From: a candidate division FCPU426 bacterium
GTDB lineage: Bacteria > Oederibacteriota > JAUXIB01
NCBI GenBank assembly: GCA_030621225.1
Contig: JAUXIB010000006.1
Location: 1-35,793, forward strand
Direction of reading: 5' to 3'
Length of the DNA stretch: 35,793 bases
The translations under genes and the position numbers were made by a program. Positions 7,201 to 15,713 of the stretch are shown here, in pieces. Position 1 is the stretch's first letter. The number at the start of each line of letters is the position of its first letter. A model generated the notes under the pieces. The model did not search any database. It was not told the origin of the DNA and saw only the letters and a program-made list of their open reading frames with translations.

Positions 7201-7962
7201 ATGAGAAAGAAGATAACGCTGGGCGTAACAATCCTTGCCGCAATAAGTCTCGTGCTGTGTCTGCCCGCCTGCAAGAAGGCGCTTACCGAAGGCCCTGATG
7301 CTCATACCAACCCACTCGACCCGAGTAACCCTAGTTATATCAACATCACAATCGACGGCACCATCGATGCTGACTACGGCGCTGCCATAGGTTCGGGCGC
7401 AAACACAGCTATCGGGTGTACCGGACTGGATATAAAAAAAGTCTTCGTGATCGATTCCGCTAATTACTGGCACTTCTTTGTCGAACTGAACCAGGGCTGG
7501 TGGGGAGTGGCAGGTGGTTATCTGGCTATTTATCTTGAGTGGGCCCCGGGCGGAGCCCCGCTGGGTATAGAAACCAGCGCAGGCCAACAATATTTTAGCG
7601 GTTTGTTTGATCCTGAGGGAGTAATCTGGTGGGATCTCGACCCCGGGGTAAACTTCGTTGACTTCTACACCTACGACCCAATTCTCCCGGGCTGGAATCT
7701 CACACCACTGCAACCCTTAGCCGCAGCAAATAAATCCACTCCCAGTATATCCCCGGTAAACGGTCATTTGGAAGTACGTGTACCCAAGAGCTATTTTGGC
7801 GCGACGCCTCCCGCAAGCCTCAGAGTACAAGTGCTTTCCTACTTAGCTGGAGCTATGATCACCTCTTGGGATCAGGTCCCGGGTCAAGGTTTGGGAGAAT
7901 GCTACTCTTTTTGTTGTCCGAGCGTACTAAATGCTATTACGGTCACGGCAACGAACAATTAG
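7201..7962 (+). CDS. Secreted lipoprotein, beta-rich (possible carbohydrate-binding fold)
   Basis: A 253-residue lipoprotein: charged MRKK, a hydrophobic stretch and lipobox LPAC with Cys24 as the acylation site. The TNPLDPSNPSY segment after the Cys is a common linker in secreted proteins of this kind. The body is beta-rich with many aromatic residues (FFVELNQGWWGVAGGYLAIYLEW, VIWWDLDPGV) and a DGTIDADYG start, reminiscent of CBM9/DOMON-like binding domains, but no family is certain. GGAGGAATAGG before the ATG is a strong ribosome site. It follows the CsgG-like gene by 18 bases and precedes a strong terminator, so the two form an operon. A partner role at the outer membrane is inference. Confidence 0.65.
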   Translation: MRKKITLGVTILAAISLVLCLPACKKALTEGPDAHTNPLDPSNPSYINITIDGTIDADYGAAIGSGANTAIGCTGLDIKKVFVIDSANYWHFFVELNQGWWGVAGGYLAIYLEWAPGGAPLGIETSAGQQYFSGLFDPEGVIWWDLDPGVNFVDFYTYDPILPGWNLTPLQPLAAANKSTPSISPVNGHLEVRVPKSYFGATPPASLRVQVLSYLAGAMITSWDQVPGQGLGECYSFCCPSVLNAITVTATNN

Positions 7963-7996
7963 ATAGTTATCTTCAGCTAGAACTGCTAGCGCTATA

Positions 7997-8021
7997 AAAG
8001 GGCTCCCTCTGGGAGCCCTTT
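7997..8021. terminator. Bidirectional rho-independent terminator
   Basis: Perfect 11-bp stem AAAGGGCTCCC/GGGAGCCCTTT with a 3-base loop TCT. It ends the CsgG-like operon on the plus strand. On the minus strand the stem is followed by TTATAG, so it can also stop transcription coming from the MMPL gene (stop at 8146). Positions 8022-8145 are only words of the GATACTAG/TACGAG and CCGCCTTCGG repeat families. Confidence 0.85.
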
Positions 8022-8145
8022 GTATTTCCCCGTATACCCATAGCTCGTAGCTCGATACTCGCAACTTGTATCTTCCGCCTTCGGCAAGCCTACGGCGTGA
8101 CAACAAGGGACCTGTCCCTGGCTACGAACTACGAGCTACTAGCTA

Positions 8146-10917
8146 CTAATTTTTTCGCTTCTCCCAAAGCCCTAGCAGAGCCGGCAGGATCAGTACCGTG
8201 CTCAGGAAACAGGCGCCAACGCCGATCGTCAGCAGGCCGCCCAGGCTCGCCAGGCCGCGGTACTTAGCCAGCAGCAGCGCGCCAAAGCAGGCCATGGTGG
8301 TAACGCTGGTAAGCATGATAGCGCGGCCCGTGGAAGCAACTACCGTCCTTATCTTACCCTTACCCTCGATGCGGTAGCGGTGCAGCAAGTGCACGCCATC
8401 GTCGATGCCGATGCCAACGATCATTGGCAGGCCCATCACGTTGACAAAGGTAAACATCATCCCCACGCTCTCCATTATCCCCACCATCCAGATCGCGCCC
8501 ACGACCAGCGGCAGCATCGCCATCAGCGCGAAGCGCACGCTCCGGAAATCAAACCACAACAGCAAAAAGACCACGATAATGGTCAGTCCCGTGGCCTTCC
8601 TGCCGTCCTCCTTTAGATAGTCCATGTAGTTAAGGAACATCGGCGGCAGGCCGGTTATCTTCTCGTCCACGCGCTTGAGCTGAGCGCTGAAACGCTTGAG
8701 GAATTCTACGTCCCAAACGTTGCCCTTGGGATAGATTGTGATCAACATCTGGTCGGCGCGATCATTGAAAAACTGCCGCTTTATCCGCTCTGGCAGATCG
8801 GCCAGTTCGATCGCGACCGGGTTGGCCATCCGCGCTACAGTCTGGCGCATCACGGGCAGATAGTGTTCCTGGAAGACGCTTAGCCCCCGCGCGCTCGCGC
8901 CCCGGTCCCTCACCAACGCGTCATTGAGCAAGCCAAGCTTGCCCCCTGAAGCATCGTCTTCCGGATCACCGGCAATTTCCTGGCACTTGGCGTCCACCTT
9001 GTCCTGCCCGCCGGTGAAGGCCATCTGGCCCATCTCGTAGAGATTATCCTCCAGGCGGCGCAATTGCTCCGCCAGCGCCGGCAGATCAGCCTGGCGCAAA
9101 GCCCGGGCGCCGCCGGACGCCGAGAGATACTCCGCTATCTGTTTTATGTAGGGACGGCGTCTGGCCTGTTCTTGCGGCGAGGGAATGTAGTAAGTAAGGC
9201 TGTTCACCATGCTCACGGTAGGCAGGTCCTTGGCCGCCTCGGTGATCCGCCGCGCCTCTGCCAGGTCCCGGGCGGTCACCATGGCAAAATCAGGCGACAG
9301 GTCAAAGACCTTGATGATCTCGTGCTGTAACGCTACCGACTCCAGGCCCTTGGGTTCCATGTTCAGATAGTTGTAGTCAAATTCCGAGTGAGACGCCTGG
9401 TAGATAAAAAAGGCGGTCAAGCCCACCGCCAGCAACAGGTAAAGCGCCGGGCGGCCGCTTATCTCGCCACCCAGCCTGCCGAGGAAGGCAAACTCGACAA
9501 TCGAGGGCCGCTGATATTTTTTGCCCCGCCGGGCCAGAAGTTTCTCGCGCCAGACCAGAAAGGCCGGCAGCACCATTATGCTGACCAGCATACAGCAGAG
9601 CACCCCCATCCCCATCACCGCTCCCATCCCTCGGATACTGCGCGTGCTGGAGACCATCAGGGTGAGGAAGGCGCAGGCGGTTGTCAGCCCGCCGGTGATC
9701 ACCCCCGCTCCCGCCCGGCGCAGGCTCTCCGTCACCGCTACTTCTATCTTTGCCCCCTGGCCGCGAAATTCATTATAAAGGGCGATGATATGCACGGAAA
9801 AATCAATTCCCAGGCCAAGCAGTATAACCGCGAACATCGAAGTACCCAGGTCAAGGTAGCCAAGTGTCAGCGCGATCAGGCCGCTGGTCAGCACTATGCC
9901 CAGCACTAGGTTAAGCGCCGCCAAGAGAGGCGCCGCCCACATACGAAAGGACAGGGCAAAAAGCGCGAAAACCAGGATAATGCCGACCGATGAAGTAAGC
10001 TTCATGTCCGCGGTCACGTAGACCATCTCATCCCGCCCCAGTGGCACCGTGCCCGTCAGCCCGGCAGTGACCCCGGGATAACGGCCCTCGGCTTCGTCTA
10101 TCATCGACTGGATGATCTCGGTGCTGGCGATACACTTATTAACATCGACCACCGAGAAACTAGGCTCAACGATCAGCAGCAGCATCTGCTTGTCGTGGGA
10201 TATCAAGTATGGCTGCCCCAACAGCAGGCGCTCCACGCGGCGGCGTGCATCTGCCTTACTGCTCTGCCCACCGATCGCCGCGGTCATACCGTCCAGCCAC
10301 TGTCCCAGGCCATCCAAAAAGACTACCGCTTCATTCTCCTTGCTCTTGTTGGACAGAGATTCCTCATCGTAGACGTAGGTGCGCTCGAAGTTGTCGTTGA
10401 TCGCGGTCAAAAGCGGCACCAGGTTCAAGTCCTTATACATCCCCTGCATATTCGCCAGGTCCCTGGCTTTGACCAGCATCAGGGCGTGCCGGCGAATGAA
10501 GTCCATATCCAGCTTGTAGTCCACGCGCTTCACCAGCAGTTCCGGCGGCGGCGCCTCTTGCTCTCGGCCGAGCTTATGCCGCAGCCAGGCAACCAGCGGG
10601 TTTTTCGGCTTCTGCCACATCCCCGTGTCTATCCGCTCGATGCGCGGCGCAAGCTCCTCCGCGAAGGCCTTAATATCGGCCTCCGGGCCCTTGATCACTA
10701 CCATGCTGTTGCTGGAGGAGGTATATTCGTCCAGGATGCGCTGGAACTCCAACGCCATCGGATCATTGGCTGGCAGGCTATCCGCGAAGCTGGTCTTTAT
10801 CTCCAGCTTGCCCGCCATAACCCCCGCCAGGATGGTCAGCGCCACCGCGCCGATTATCACCCGGCCGGGATAACGGCTGGCGATCCTGCCCCATGCTATC
10901 AGTAGTCGTTCGCGCAT
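8146..10917 (-). CDS. MMPL/RND-family transporter (lipid or hydrophobe exporter)
   Basis: 923 residues, typical for two-repeat MMPL proteins. TM1 is at about 20-36, followed by a large periplasmic domain, TM2-6 (about 305-460), TM7 near 490, a second periplasmic domain (about 515-760) and TM8-12 to the end. Each repeat has the conserved charged TM4 motif: GLGIDFSVHI (about 368-377) and GIGIDDGVHLLHRYR (about 833-847), the proton-relay acids of RND pumps. It is the last gene of a minus-strand series after a LolA-like carrier and an outer-membrane barrel, the company usually seen for the HpnN-like/MMPL lipid-export group. GGAG lies 4 bases before ATG. The cargo (hopanoid, glycolipid or other) is unknown. 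Confidence 0.9.
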   Translation of the reverse strand: MRERLLIAWGRIASRYPGRVIIGAVALTILAGVMAGKLEIKTSFADSLPANDPMALEFQRILDEYTSSSNSMVVIKGPEADIKAFAEELAPRIERIDTGMWQKPKNPLVAWLRHKLGREQEAPPPELLVKRVDYKLDMDFIRRHALMLVKARDLANMQGMYKDLNLVPLLTAINDNFERTYVYDEESLSNKSKENEAVVFLDGLGQWLDGMTAAIGGQSSKADARRRVERLLLGQPYLISHDKQMLLLIVEPSFSVVDVNKCIASTEIIQSMIDEAEGRYPGVTAGLTGTVPLGRDEMVYVTADMKLTSSVGIILVFALFALSFRMWAAPLLAALNLVLGIVLTSGLIALTLGYLDLGTSMFAVILLGLGIDFSVHIIALYNEFRGQGAKIEVAVTESLRRAGAGVITGGLTTACAFLTLMVSSTRSIRGMGAVMGMGVLCCMLVSIMVLPAFLVWREKLLARRGKKYQRPSIVEFAFLGRLGGEISGRPALYLLLAVGLTAFFIYQASHSEFDYNYLNMEPKGLESVALQHEIIKVFDLSPDFAMVTARDLAEARRITEAAKDLPTVSMVNSLTYYIPSPQEQARRRPYIKQIAEYLSASGGARALRQADLPALAEQLRRLEDNLYEMGQMAFTGGQDKVDAKCQEIAGDPEDDASGGKLGLLNDALVRDRGASARGLSVFQEHYLPVMRQTVARMANPVAIELADLPERIKRQFFNDRADQMLITIYPKGNVWDVEFLKRFSAQLKRVDEKITGLPPMFLNYMDYLKEDGRKATGLTIIVVFLLLWFDFRSVRFALMAMLPLVVGAIWMVGIMESVGMMFTFVNVMGLPMIVGIGIDDGVHLLHRYRIEGKGKIRTVVASTGRAIMLTSVTTMACFGALLLAKYRGLASLGGLLTIGVGACFLSTVLILPALLGLWEKRKN

Positions 10918-11018
10918 TTTGCTCCATACAATAAGACCTGTATCTCGTATCTAGTATCTTGTATCTCGTTGCCTGTAAGCTTCGAAACGAGATACCAGCT
11001 ACGGGCTACTAGATACGA

Positions 11019-12239
11019 TCAGAAGTAGACCCTCAAGCGAACAACTCCCCCCTTGCCCAGCTTACTACTGTATGCCGTTCCTGCCTTACCCAGCCCAGCG
11101 TTGGCGTAAAGGGTCAGCTCAACGTCCTGGTAGGGAGAGTAATTCATCTGTGGAACAAGCGCCACACTCTCATCCGACACGCTGTATATCCCCGAAAGGC
11201 CCAGCGTAGTTAGCTCCCCCCAGGGATAATTAAGATACAGGTAAGCCTGGTTACGGCTGAGCGCCAGCGTTTCACCGCCCAGGCTGCGCAACCAGTCATT
11301 GAGGCCGTAGTCGCCCGAATCATTGGGCGCGTCGCTCTTGTGCAGGAACTCACCCATTATATACAGACCGCTCTCCAGCGTGTAGTCCAGCCCAGCGGCC
11401 AGCTCCCAGAATTCCGCCCCGGCCATCTCGTTCCAGGCGTACTCCGCCCAGCAGCCCAGTACAAGCTCCCCCGCCAGGTCTACGCCATAAAGGCGCCGCT
11501 TCTCCTCCGGCGTTTCCATGTCCAAGTCCACACCATCCGCCAATTCTTCTATGCTTACCCCCGTCGTCTCCGCCAGCGCCAGTGCCTCGGCGATCGCCCC
11601 CGCGTAGTCCATGTAAGGCCAGCCCTTTTCCGCCAGCACCAACGACAGGTCAAAATGCCCCGCGCCGCTCTTCAGACGCAGCATCTTGCCCGACAGCTCC
11701 CAGCTATCCCCGGGAGCATAAAGCCCGATCAGGGTGCTGCGGTTACCCAGGGGCAGATCAAAACGCGCGGCGCTGTGACCGCGCTGTTCATAAGTGGGAT
11801 CGTAGACGTCTTTGCGATTAAAAAGGTCCGTCGGGTTCCAGGCGTAGCCCGTACCCGGGCTGATCTGTTGCTTGCCCAGCACCAGGTCGGCGCGTTTCGT
11901 TGCCAGCTTGAGGAAGGCATTATCCAGGTAGAACTCATCCTCGAATTCCATCGCCAACGGCGGCAATCCCCTTGCCGCCCGCCTGGGAATGAAATCGCGC
12001 GCGTCCCAGCTAGCGCGACCATAGTAATCCAAATAAACCAGGTCCGCTGCGAATGTCACTTTCTCGGAAAGCGAAGAAGCCAGATCCAGGCGCAGCTTGT
12101 TCGTGCCCAGATGCACGAACTCATCATTCAGCTCAAACCCCGCCAACTGCGGCTCGAGATAACCAGATATATCCAGTTCCTGAGACATCCCAAGGGTAGC
12201 CAACGAAAAAGAAAATGCTATTACCGTTATCCACCTCAT
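11019..12239 (-). CDS. Outer-membrane beta-barrel protein (DUF1302-like)
   Basis: 406 residues with a signal peptide (VIAFSFSLATLGMSQ), alternating amphipathic strands throughout, and a terminal aromatic strand RLRVYF ending in Phe, the sorting signal read by BamA. The early pattern (FELNDEFVHLGTNKLRLDLAS, DLVLGKQQISPGTGYAWNPTDLFNRKD) matches the DUF1302/porin-like barrels frequently encoded next to MMPL pumps. AAAGG lies upstream of ATG. The gene lies between the LolA-like carrier (394-base gap upstream) and the MMPL pump (101-base gap downstream). Both gaps carry repeat words, so co-transcription is likely but not proven. It may be the outer-membrane end of the route. Confidence 0.75.
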   Translation of the reverse strand: MRWITVIAFSFSLATLGMSQELDISGYLEPQLAGFELNDEFVHLGTNKLRLDLASSLSEKVTFAADLVYLDYYGRASWDARDFIPRRAARGLPPLAMEFEDEFYLDNAFLKLATKRADLVLGKQQISPGTGYAWNPTDLFNRKDVYDPTYEQRGHSAARFDLPLGNRSTLIGLYAPGDSWELSGKMLRLKSGAGHFDLSLVLAEKGWPYMDYAGAIAEALALAETTGVSIEELADGVDLDMETPEEKRRLYGVDLAGELVLGCWAEYAWNEMAGAEFWELAAGLDYTLESGLYIMGEFLHKSDAPNDSGDYGLNDWLRSLGGETLALSRNQAYLYLNYPWGELTTLGLSGIYSVSDESVALVPQMNYSPYQDVELTLYANAGLGKAGTAYSSKLGKGGVVRLRVYF

Positions 12240-12633
12240 ATCTGACCTTTCTTTTTACCACAACGTAAGCCAGTCGTTAGTCGTTGGTATCTAGTATCTA
12301 GTTTAGCTTACGAATTTAGCTGAACGCTATACGCAATACGATACGTAGTCAGCAACCAGATACTAGCTACTAGATACGAGATACTGCCTTCTGTCGCCTG
12401 CCCTGAGGAAGCGTAGCAAATCGAAGGGTTATCCAAAAAAGAGTTGTTGACGTCGTGTCGTCGTGGTAAGTGCCGTTATCCAAAGTAGTTTCTCTCAAGT
12501 TGTTCCTCTGTGTTCTCTGTCCTACTCCGCTAAAGCTACGTAGGACTGAACCCTTCGTAGCCCCCCTTCCTGTCTTCCGACAGGAAGACAGGGGGGCGAA
12601 GTAGGGTGGCTCTGTGGTTAAAACACCTTCACG
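12240..12633. other. 394-base intergenic repeat mosaic
   Basis: No gene is seen. It holds words of the GGTATCTAGTATCTAG/AGATACCAGC family (12285-12390), one GTTATCCAAAAAAGAG copy with GTGTCGTCGTGGTAAG (12428-12482), a CTCTGTGTTCTCTGTCC word (12508-12524), and a strong hairpin at 12553-12601 in front of the LolA-like stop. The pieces are in the same order as in other gaps of the window. Confidence 0.7.
12553..12601. repeat. Long imperfect hairpin in the LolA/barrel gap
   Basis: CTTCG, CCCC and CCTGTCTTC pair with GAAGACAGG, GGGG and CGAAG around a 6-base loop CGACAG, with small bulges. It lies just downstream of the LolA-like gene on its strand and could stabilise or end that transcript. There is no clear T-run. 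Confidence 0.55.
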
Positions 12634-13401
12634 CTACCTCGCAGACTTTAGCCCCCGCTCAGTAAACATATTATCAGGTAGTTCCACCCCCAACTTCATC
12701 TCTACGATCTCCATTAAGGTCTGGGTATTATCTTCTTTATTATGCATCACTATTTTTGTCGCCGTGGGAACGCCGTCTATCTCCTTCACCTCACTGCACA
12801 CCAGGCGCTTCAGGTGATACTCGGGGTCGTCCTCATCGTAGTAGTCGATCACCAACGCTACGAAGTTACTCTTCGCCACCCAAACGACGAGATGCGAATA
12901 GGAGCGGTCGCTTTCAGGCTTCTTTGTGAGCTCCAGCTTGTAGCACCGCTCTCCCTGCATTTTCTCCTCGCCCAGGAGCACACTCTCGTAGTCCTCAATA
13001 AAGGCATCGCCGCTGCCCATATCCTCATAGGAGAAATCACTGCCTTCCAGCTTGCGCTTCTTGGCGTGGCTGGCCAGCTTGCGCACGCGGTTGGTACGCC
13101 GGAAATAGGCCCAGATGTCGTCGGCGTTATTGAGCATCAAGATCGCGTCGCCCTTAACGCGCGACGGCTTGAGGTAGCGCATCAAGTTCTTGGCGCCGCG
13201 GTCTTTGCTGTAGGTATGGTAAAGAAAGGTGCGCAATTGCCCACCGCTTGTCTGGATGGTCATTTTCATCTTTGCCTCAGCGCTATCCTGGTTCATCAGC
13301 TCGTTCATCTTCTTGATTATCTCGGGACCGCTCAACTCCCCGGCACCCGCCAGGGAAACAACCCCGGCCAGCACCCCAGCCACAATGCTCTGCCTGCTCA
13401 T
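12634..13401 (-). CDS. LolA-like outer-membrane lipoprotein-sorting protein
   Basis: 255 residues with a signal peptide (SIVAGVLAGVVSLAGA). The mature part fits the LolA_like family seen with MMPL pumps: SGPEIIKKMNELM near the start, beta-strand pairs with KMKMTIQTSGG, DAILMLNNADDIWAYFRRTNRVRKL, a SFSYEDMGSGD-type loop (here DFSYEDMGSGD), then CYKLELTKKP and VWVAKSNFVAL. The fold is an open beta-barrel that carries an acyl chain or lipid across the periplasm. GAGGTAGAAA precedes the ATG. It is the first of three minus-strand genes leading to the barrel and the MMPL pump, so a shuttle between pump and outer membrane is a fair inference. Confidence 0.8.
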   Translation of the reverse strand: MSRQSIVAGVLAGVVSLAGAGELSGPEIIKKMNELMNQDSAEAKMKMTIQTSGGQLRTFLYHTYSKDRGAKNLMRYLKPSRVKGDAILMLNNADDIWAYFRRTNRVRKLASHAKKRKLEGSDFSYEDMGSGDAFIEDYESVLLGEEKMQGERCYKLELTKKPESDRSYSHLVVWVAKSNFVALVIDYYDEDDPEYHLKRLVCSEVKEIDGVPTATKIVMHNKEDNTQTLMEIVEMKLGVELPDNMFTERGLKSAR

Positions 13402-13585
13402 TTTCTACCTCGCTTTCCTGCCACGCCGGCAACACTTATTCCCACTATCAGTTCATCGAGACTGAATCACTAGCTCCGTTGGATAATCATTGTGATTTTT
13501 TTAGTATTTAGTATTTGGTATATGGTGTTTGGTCGCCTATTCACAAGCATACTAAATACAATTTTTGCGCTTCATAATTCATAAC

Positions 13586-15364
13586 TCAGAATTCATAATT
13601 CGCGGAGCTTCCGCCATCTTGCTCTTGCCTAAGCTGATACATCGCCCGTAGCAGGTCGCGCTGCTCGACGATACCGATCAATTTCTTGGAACGCTGGTTT
13701 TTCACTACGGGCATGGTGCCAAGATTAAGCTGATGGAATAAGTTTAATAATTTCTCGGCGGTGATCTCCGGCGTTACCGCCGGAGTGTTCCGGTCGAGGA
13801 TGTCCATCGCATCCACCAGATGGGCCAGCGCTGGGTCGTAAACCATGTCGCTCAAATTATGAAAATGGATTATTCCCTTGTACCGACCGGCCTTATCCAC
13901 CACGGGAAAATGGTTGAGGTGGCTACGCTCTACAAAATGCAAGATATCGTCCAATTTCGCCTTGGTGGAAAGAAAACGAACATTAGTACGCATCACGTGC
14001 CTGGCACATAACCTTCCTGCTTTTCGGCTGCGCCGGCGTCCCCGCAAGGTGACGCCGATCTTCTGCCTGATCATCATACCCAGCGTCGGTTTGTCCGTGT
14101 GCATCGCCCCGGGACGCATCAGAGTGATCAGCTTTACCTCCCCCGCCTGGATCACCGTGTAGCGCACCAGGAAAGGCCCGATCAATTCATATAGCACCAC
14201 CGAGGCCAGGATCACGGTATTTATCTGGGCCGCGATCGGACTGTCCCAGTGATCCACCAGGTAGCTCCCCAAGCCAATGGCTACCCCAGCCTGGCAGAGC
14301 AAACCCAGCCCGGCCTTCTCCTCCAGGATATGCGCTTGACCCACCTTGTTTATCCCCCGGTACATACCAATGTATTTTCCCGCGCTACGCATCACGATAT
14401 ACACGACGCCCAGCCAGCCCAGGTGCTTGAGTTCCGCGAAGTGAAGATTGTAACCGGCTAAAACGAAGAATAGCGCGTAAACCGGCATACCGATCGTATC
14501 CAGCAAGCTGTCAAAGCGGCTGGGATTGAGCGCAAAATTAGCAAAGACCCCGCCCAATACCAGGCAAGCGGCCATTGAGTTAAACGACATGCCTATATTA
14601 TGCCGTAACCAGTCATCACCGGTGATCAACAGGAATATTACCGCGAAAAACAGCAAGACCATTTCCGGAAGCGGTACCCGTGAGTGCAGCCAACTTAAAA
14701 CCAAACCCAGTATTCCTCCCACCAATACGCTTCCCAAACAGACCCAAAGCAGGTCAAGCCATAAAGAAGCGGTACTCAAAACCGCGCTGTCTATCCAACC
14801 CAGCGAGACACAAACGATAAAGACCACAGAAAAACCGATGATACTAACCAGGTTATTGATACCTACCAGGCCCAGCAAATGGTCGGTAGTAGGCCCTTTG
14901 GCGCCGTACTCCTGCAACACCAGCAGGGTGGCCGCCGGCGCGGTAGCGATAGCAGCCATGCCTAACAACAGGCCGATGGTAACCGAAAGCGGCAGGTTCA
15001 TACCGGGCAGGCTCCAGGCAGCCACGCTGCAACCCAAACTGGCAAACAAAGCTGTCAATGATATTTCCCAGAGACTGAGCCTTGGTAACGTCTCACGAAT
15101 ATTCTTCAGCCGCTGCCGGTCAAAAACCTGGCCGATAACGAAAAGGATCAACCCTAAAGCCAGTCCGTTGACCAAACTGCTCAACGAAGCGACCCAGCCT
15201 GGCTCCGTACCATACATAATAGAAGCAATCTGGCGCAAGAGTGAACCGACCAGGATATACCCCACAATGCGCGGTATGCGCAATAACCTAGCCAGATAGC
15301 CGCCTAAAAAGGCGGCGATCAGCATCACCGATATTGCCAGCACCGGGCTGATTACTCCACGCAC
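13586..15364 (-). CDS. CPA2-type cation:proton antiporter with C-terminal CBS pair
   Basis: 592 residues; GTG start with AAGGAG 8 bases upstream. Residues 1-420 contain about 12 membrane segments typical of the Na+/H+ exchanger family (GYILVGSLLRQI early; MAAIATAPAATLLVLQEYGAKGP before the core helix). Residues about 453-580 hold two CBS domains (HVMRTNVRFLSTKAKLDDILHFVERSHLNHFPVVD and TAEKLLNLFHQLNLGTMPVVK), which usually sense adenine nucleotides. The core helix reads GINNLVSIIGF, with Asn170-Asn171 where many CPA2 members have Asp-Asp. This could change charge coupling or mark a subfamily. It precedes a repeat-rich gap and is probably monocistronic. Confidence 0.85.
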   Translation of the reverse strand: MRGVISPVLAISVMLIAAFLGGYLARLLRIPRIVGYILVGSLLRQIASIMYGTEPGWVASLSSLVNGLALGLILFVIGQVFDRQRLKNIRETLPRLSLWEISLTALFASLGCSVAAWSLPGMNLPLSVTIGLLLGMAAIATAPAATLLVLQEYGAKGPTTDHLLGLVGINNLVSIIGFSVVFIVCVSLGWIDSAVLSTASLWLDLLWVCLGSVLVGGILGLVLSWLHSRVPLPEMVLLFFAVIFLLITGDDWLRHNIGMSFNSMAACLVLGGVFANFALNPSRFDSLLDTIGMPVYALFFVLAGYNLHFAELKHLGWLGVVYIVMRSAGKYIGMYRGINKVGQAHILEEKAGLGLLCQAGVAIGLGSYLVDHWDSPIAAQINTVILASVVLYELIGPFLVRYTVIQAGEVKLITLMRPGAMHTDKPTLGMMIRQKIGVTLRGRRRSRKAGRLCARHVMRTNVRFLSTKAKLDDILHFVERSHLNHFPVVDKAGRYKGIIHFHNLSDMVYDPALAHLVDAMDILDRNTPAVTPEITAEKLLNLFHQLNLGTMPVVKNQRSKKLIGIVEQRDLLRAMYQLRQEQDGGSSANYEF

Positions 15365-15450
15365 TAGTCTGCTCCTTAGGGTTGATGATTGCGGGCAAAA
15401 TGCCCCTTTGGATAATGATATCTCAGGAAGGCAATAAGGTCAAGCGTACC

Positions 15451-15480
15451 GCACACCCGGTGTGCAAACGGAGTGCATGT
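15451..15480. repeat. REP-like element, short copy
   Basis: GCACACCCGGTGTGC (15451-15465), a near-perfect palindrome, followed by AAACGGAGTGCATGT. This matches the left half of the 37-nt family at 16839 and 17465. Confidence 0.65.
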
Positions 15481-15597
15481 ATCAATGTATCGGGGTAACG
15501 GGGTGTCGGCGCATTCACACCGTTCCTCCGATACTCCGTCACTCCGATACAGTGCTGAGTCCCGCGTCCCAAGCTACTTACTACAAGCCAACCTGTA

Positions 15598-15690
15598 TTA
15601 TACCTCTGGGATGTAACAACAGTAGATACAATGAGAGCCCTTGCGCGCCACCTTCAAATCCGGCGCGCTCTTCTTCAGGTCGTTTATCAT
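15598..15690 (-). CDS. Small Cys-rich peptide of 30 residues
   Basis: Too short for the ORF track. ATG at 15690 follows the stop of the LolA-like/pseudopilin gene by 23 bases, and AGGGGGTG lies 4-5 bases before it, a usable ribosome site. The product begins MINDLKKSAPDLKVA, charged and helix-prone, and ends SHCIYCCYIPEV with three Cys and a His in ten residues. That layout, a polar N-part and a Cys-rich end, suits a metal-binding or disulfide-rich peptide, or a precursor of a modified peptide. No modifying enzyme is adjacent. I do not recognise the family. The 77-residue ORF at 15581-15814 is another frame of the same DNA and lacks such a start. Confidence 0.5.
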   Translation of the reverse strand: MINDLKKSAPDLKVARKGSHCIYCCYIPEV

Positions 15691-15713
15691 CAGACACCCC
15701 CTGGTTTAATTCC

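Noticed and set aside
10195-10905. Plus ORF of 236 aa
   Set aside because: Lies wholly antisense to the MMPL gene with His/Gln/Arg-rich content typical of GC-rich shadows.
11340-12245. Plus ORF of 301 aa
   Set aside because: Antisense shadow of the outer-membrane barrel gene; no domain, Arg/Gln-rich.
14526-15299. Plus ORF of 257 aa
   Set aside because: Antisense to the CPA2 antiporter, which has clear family motifs.
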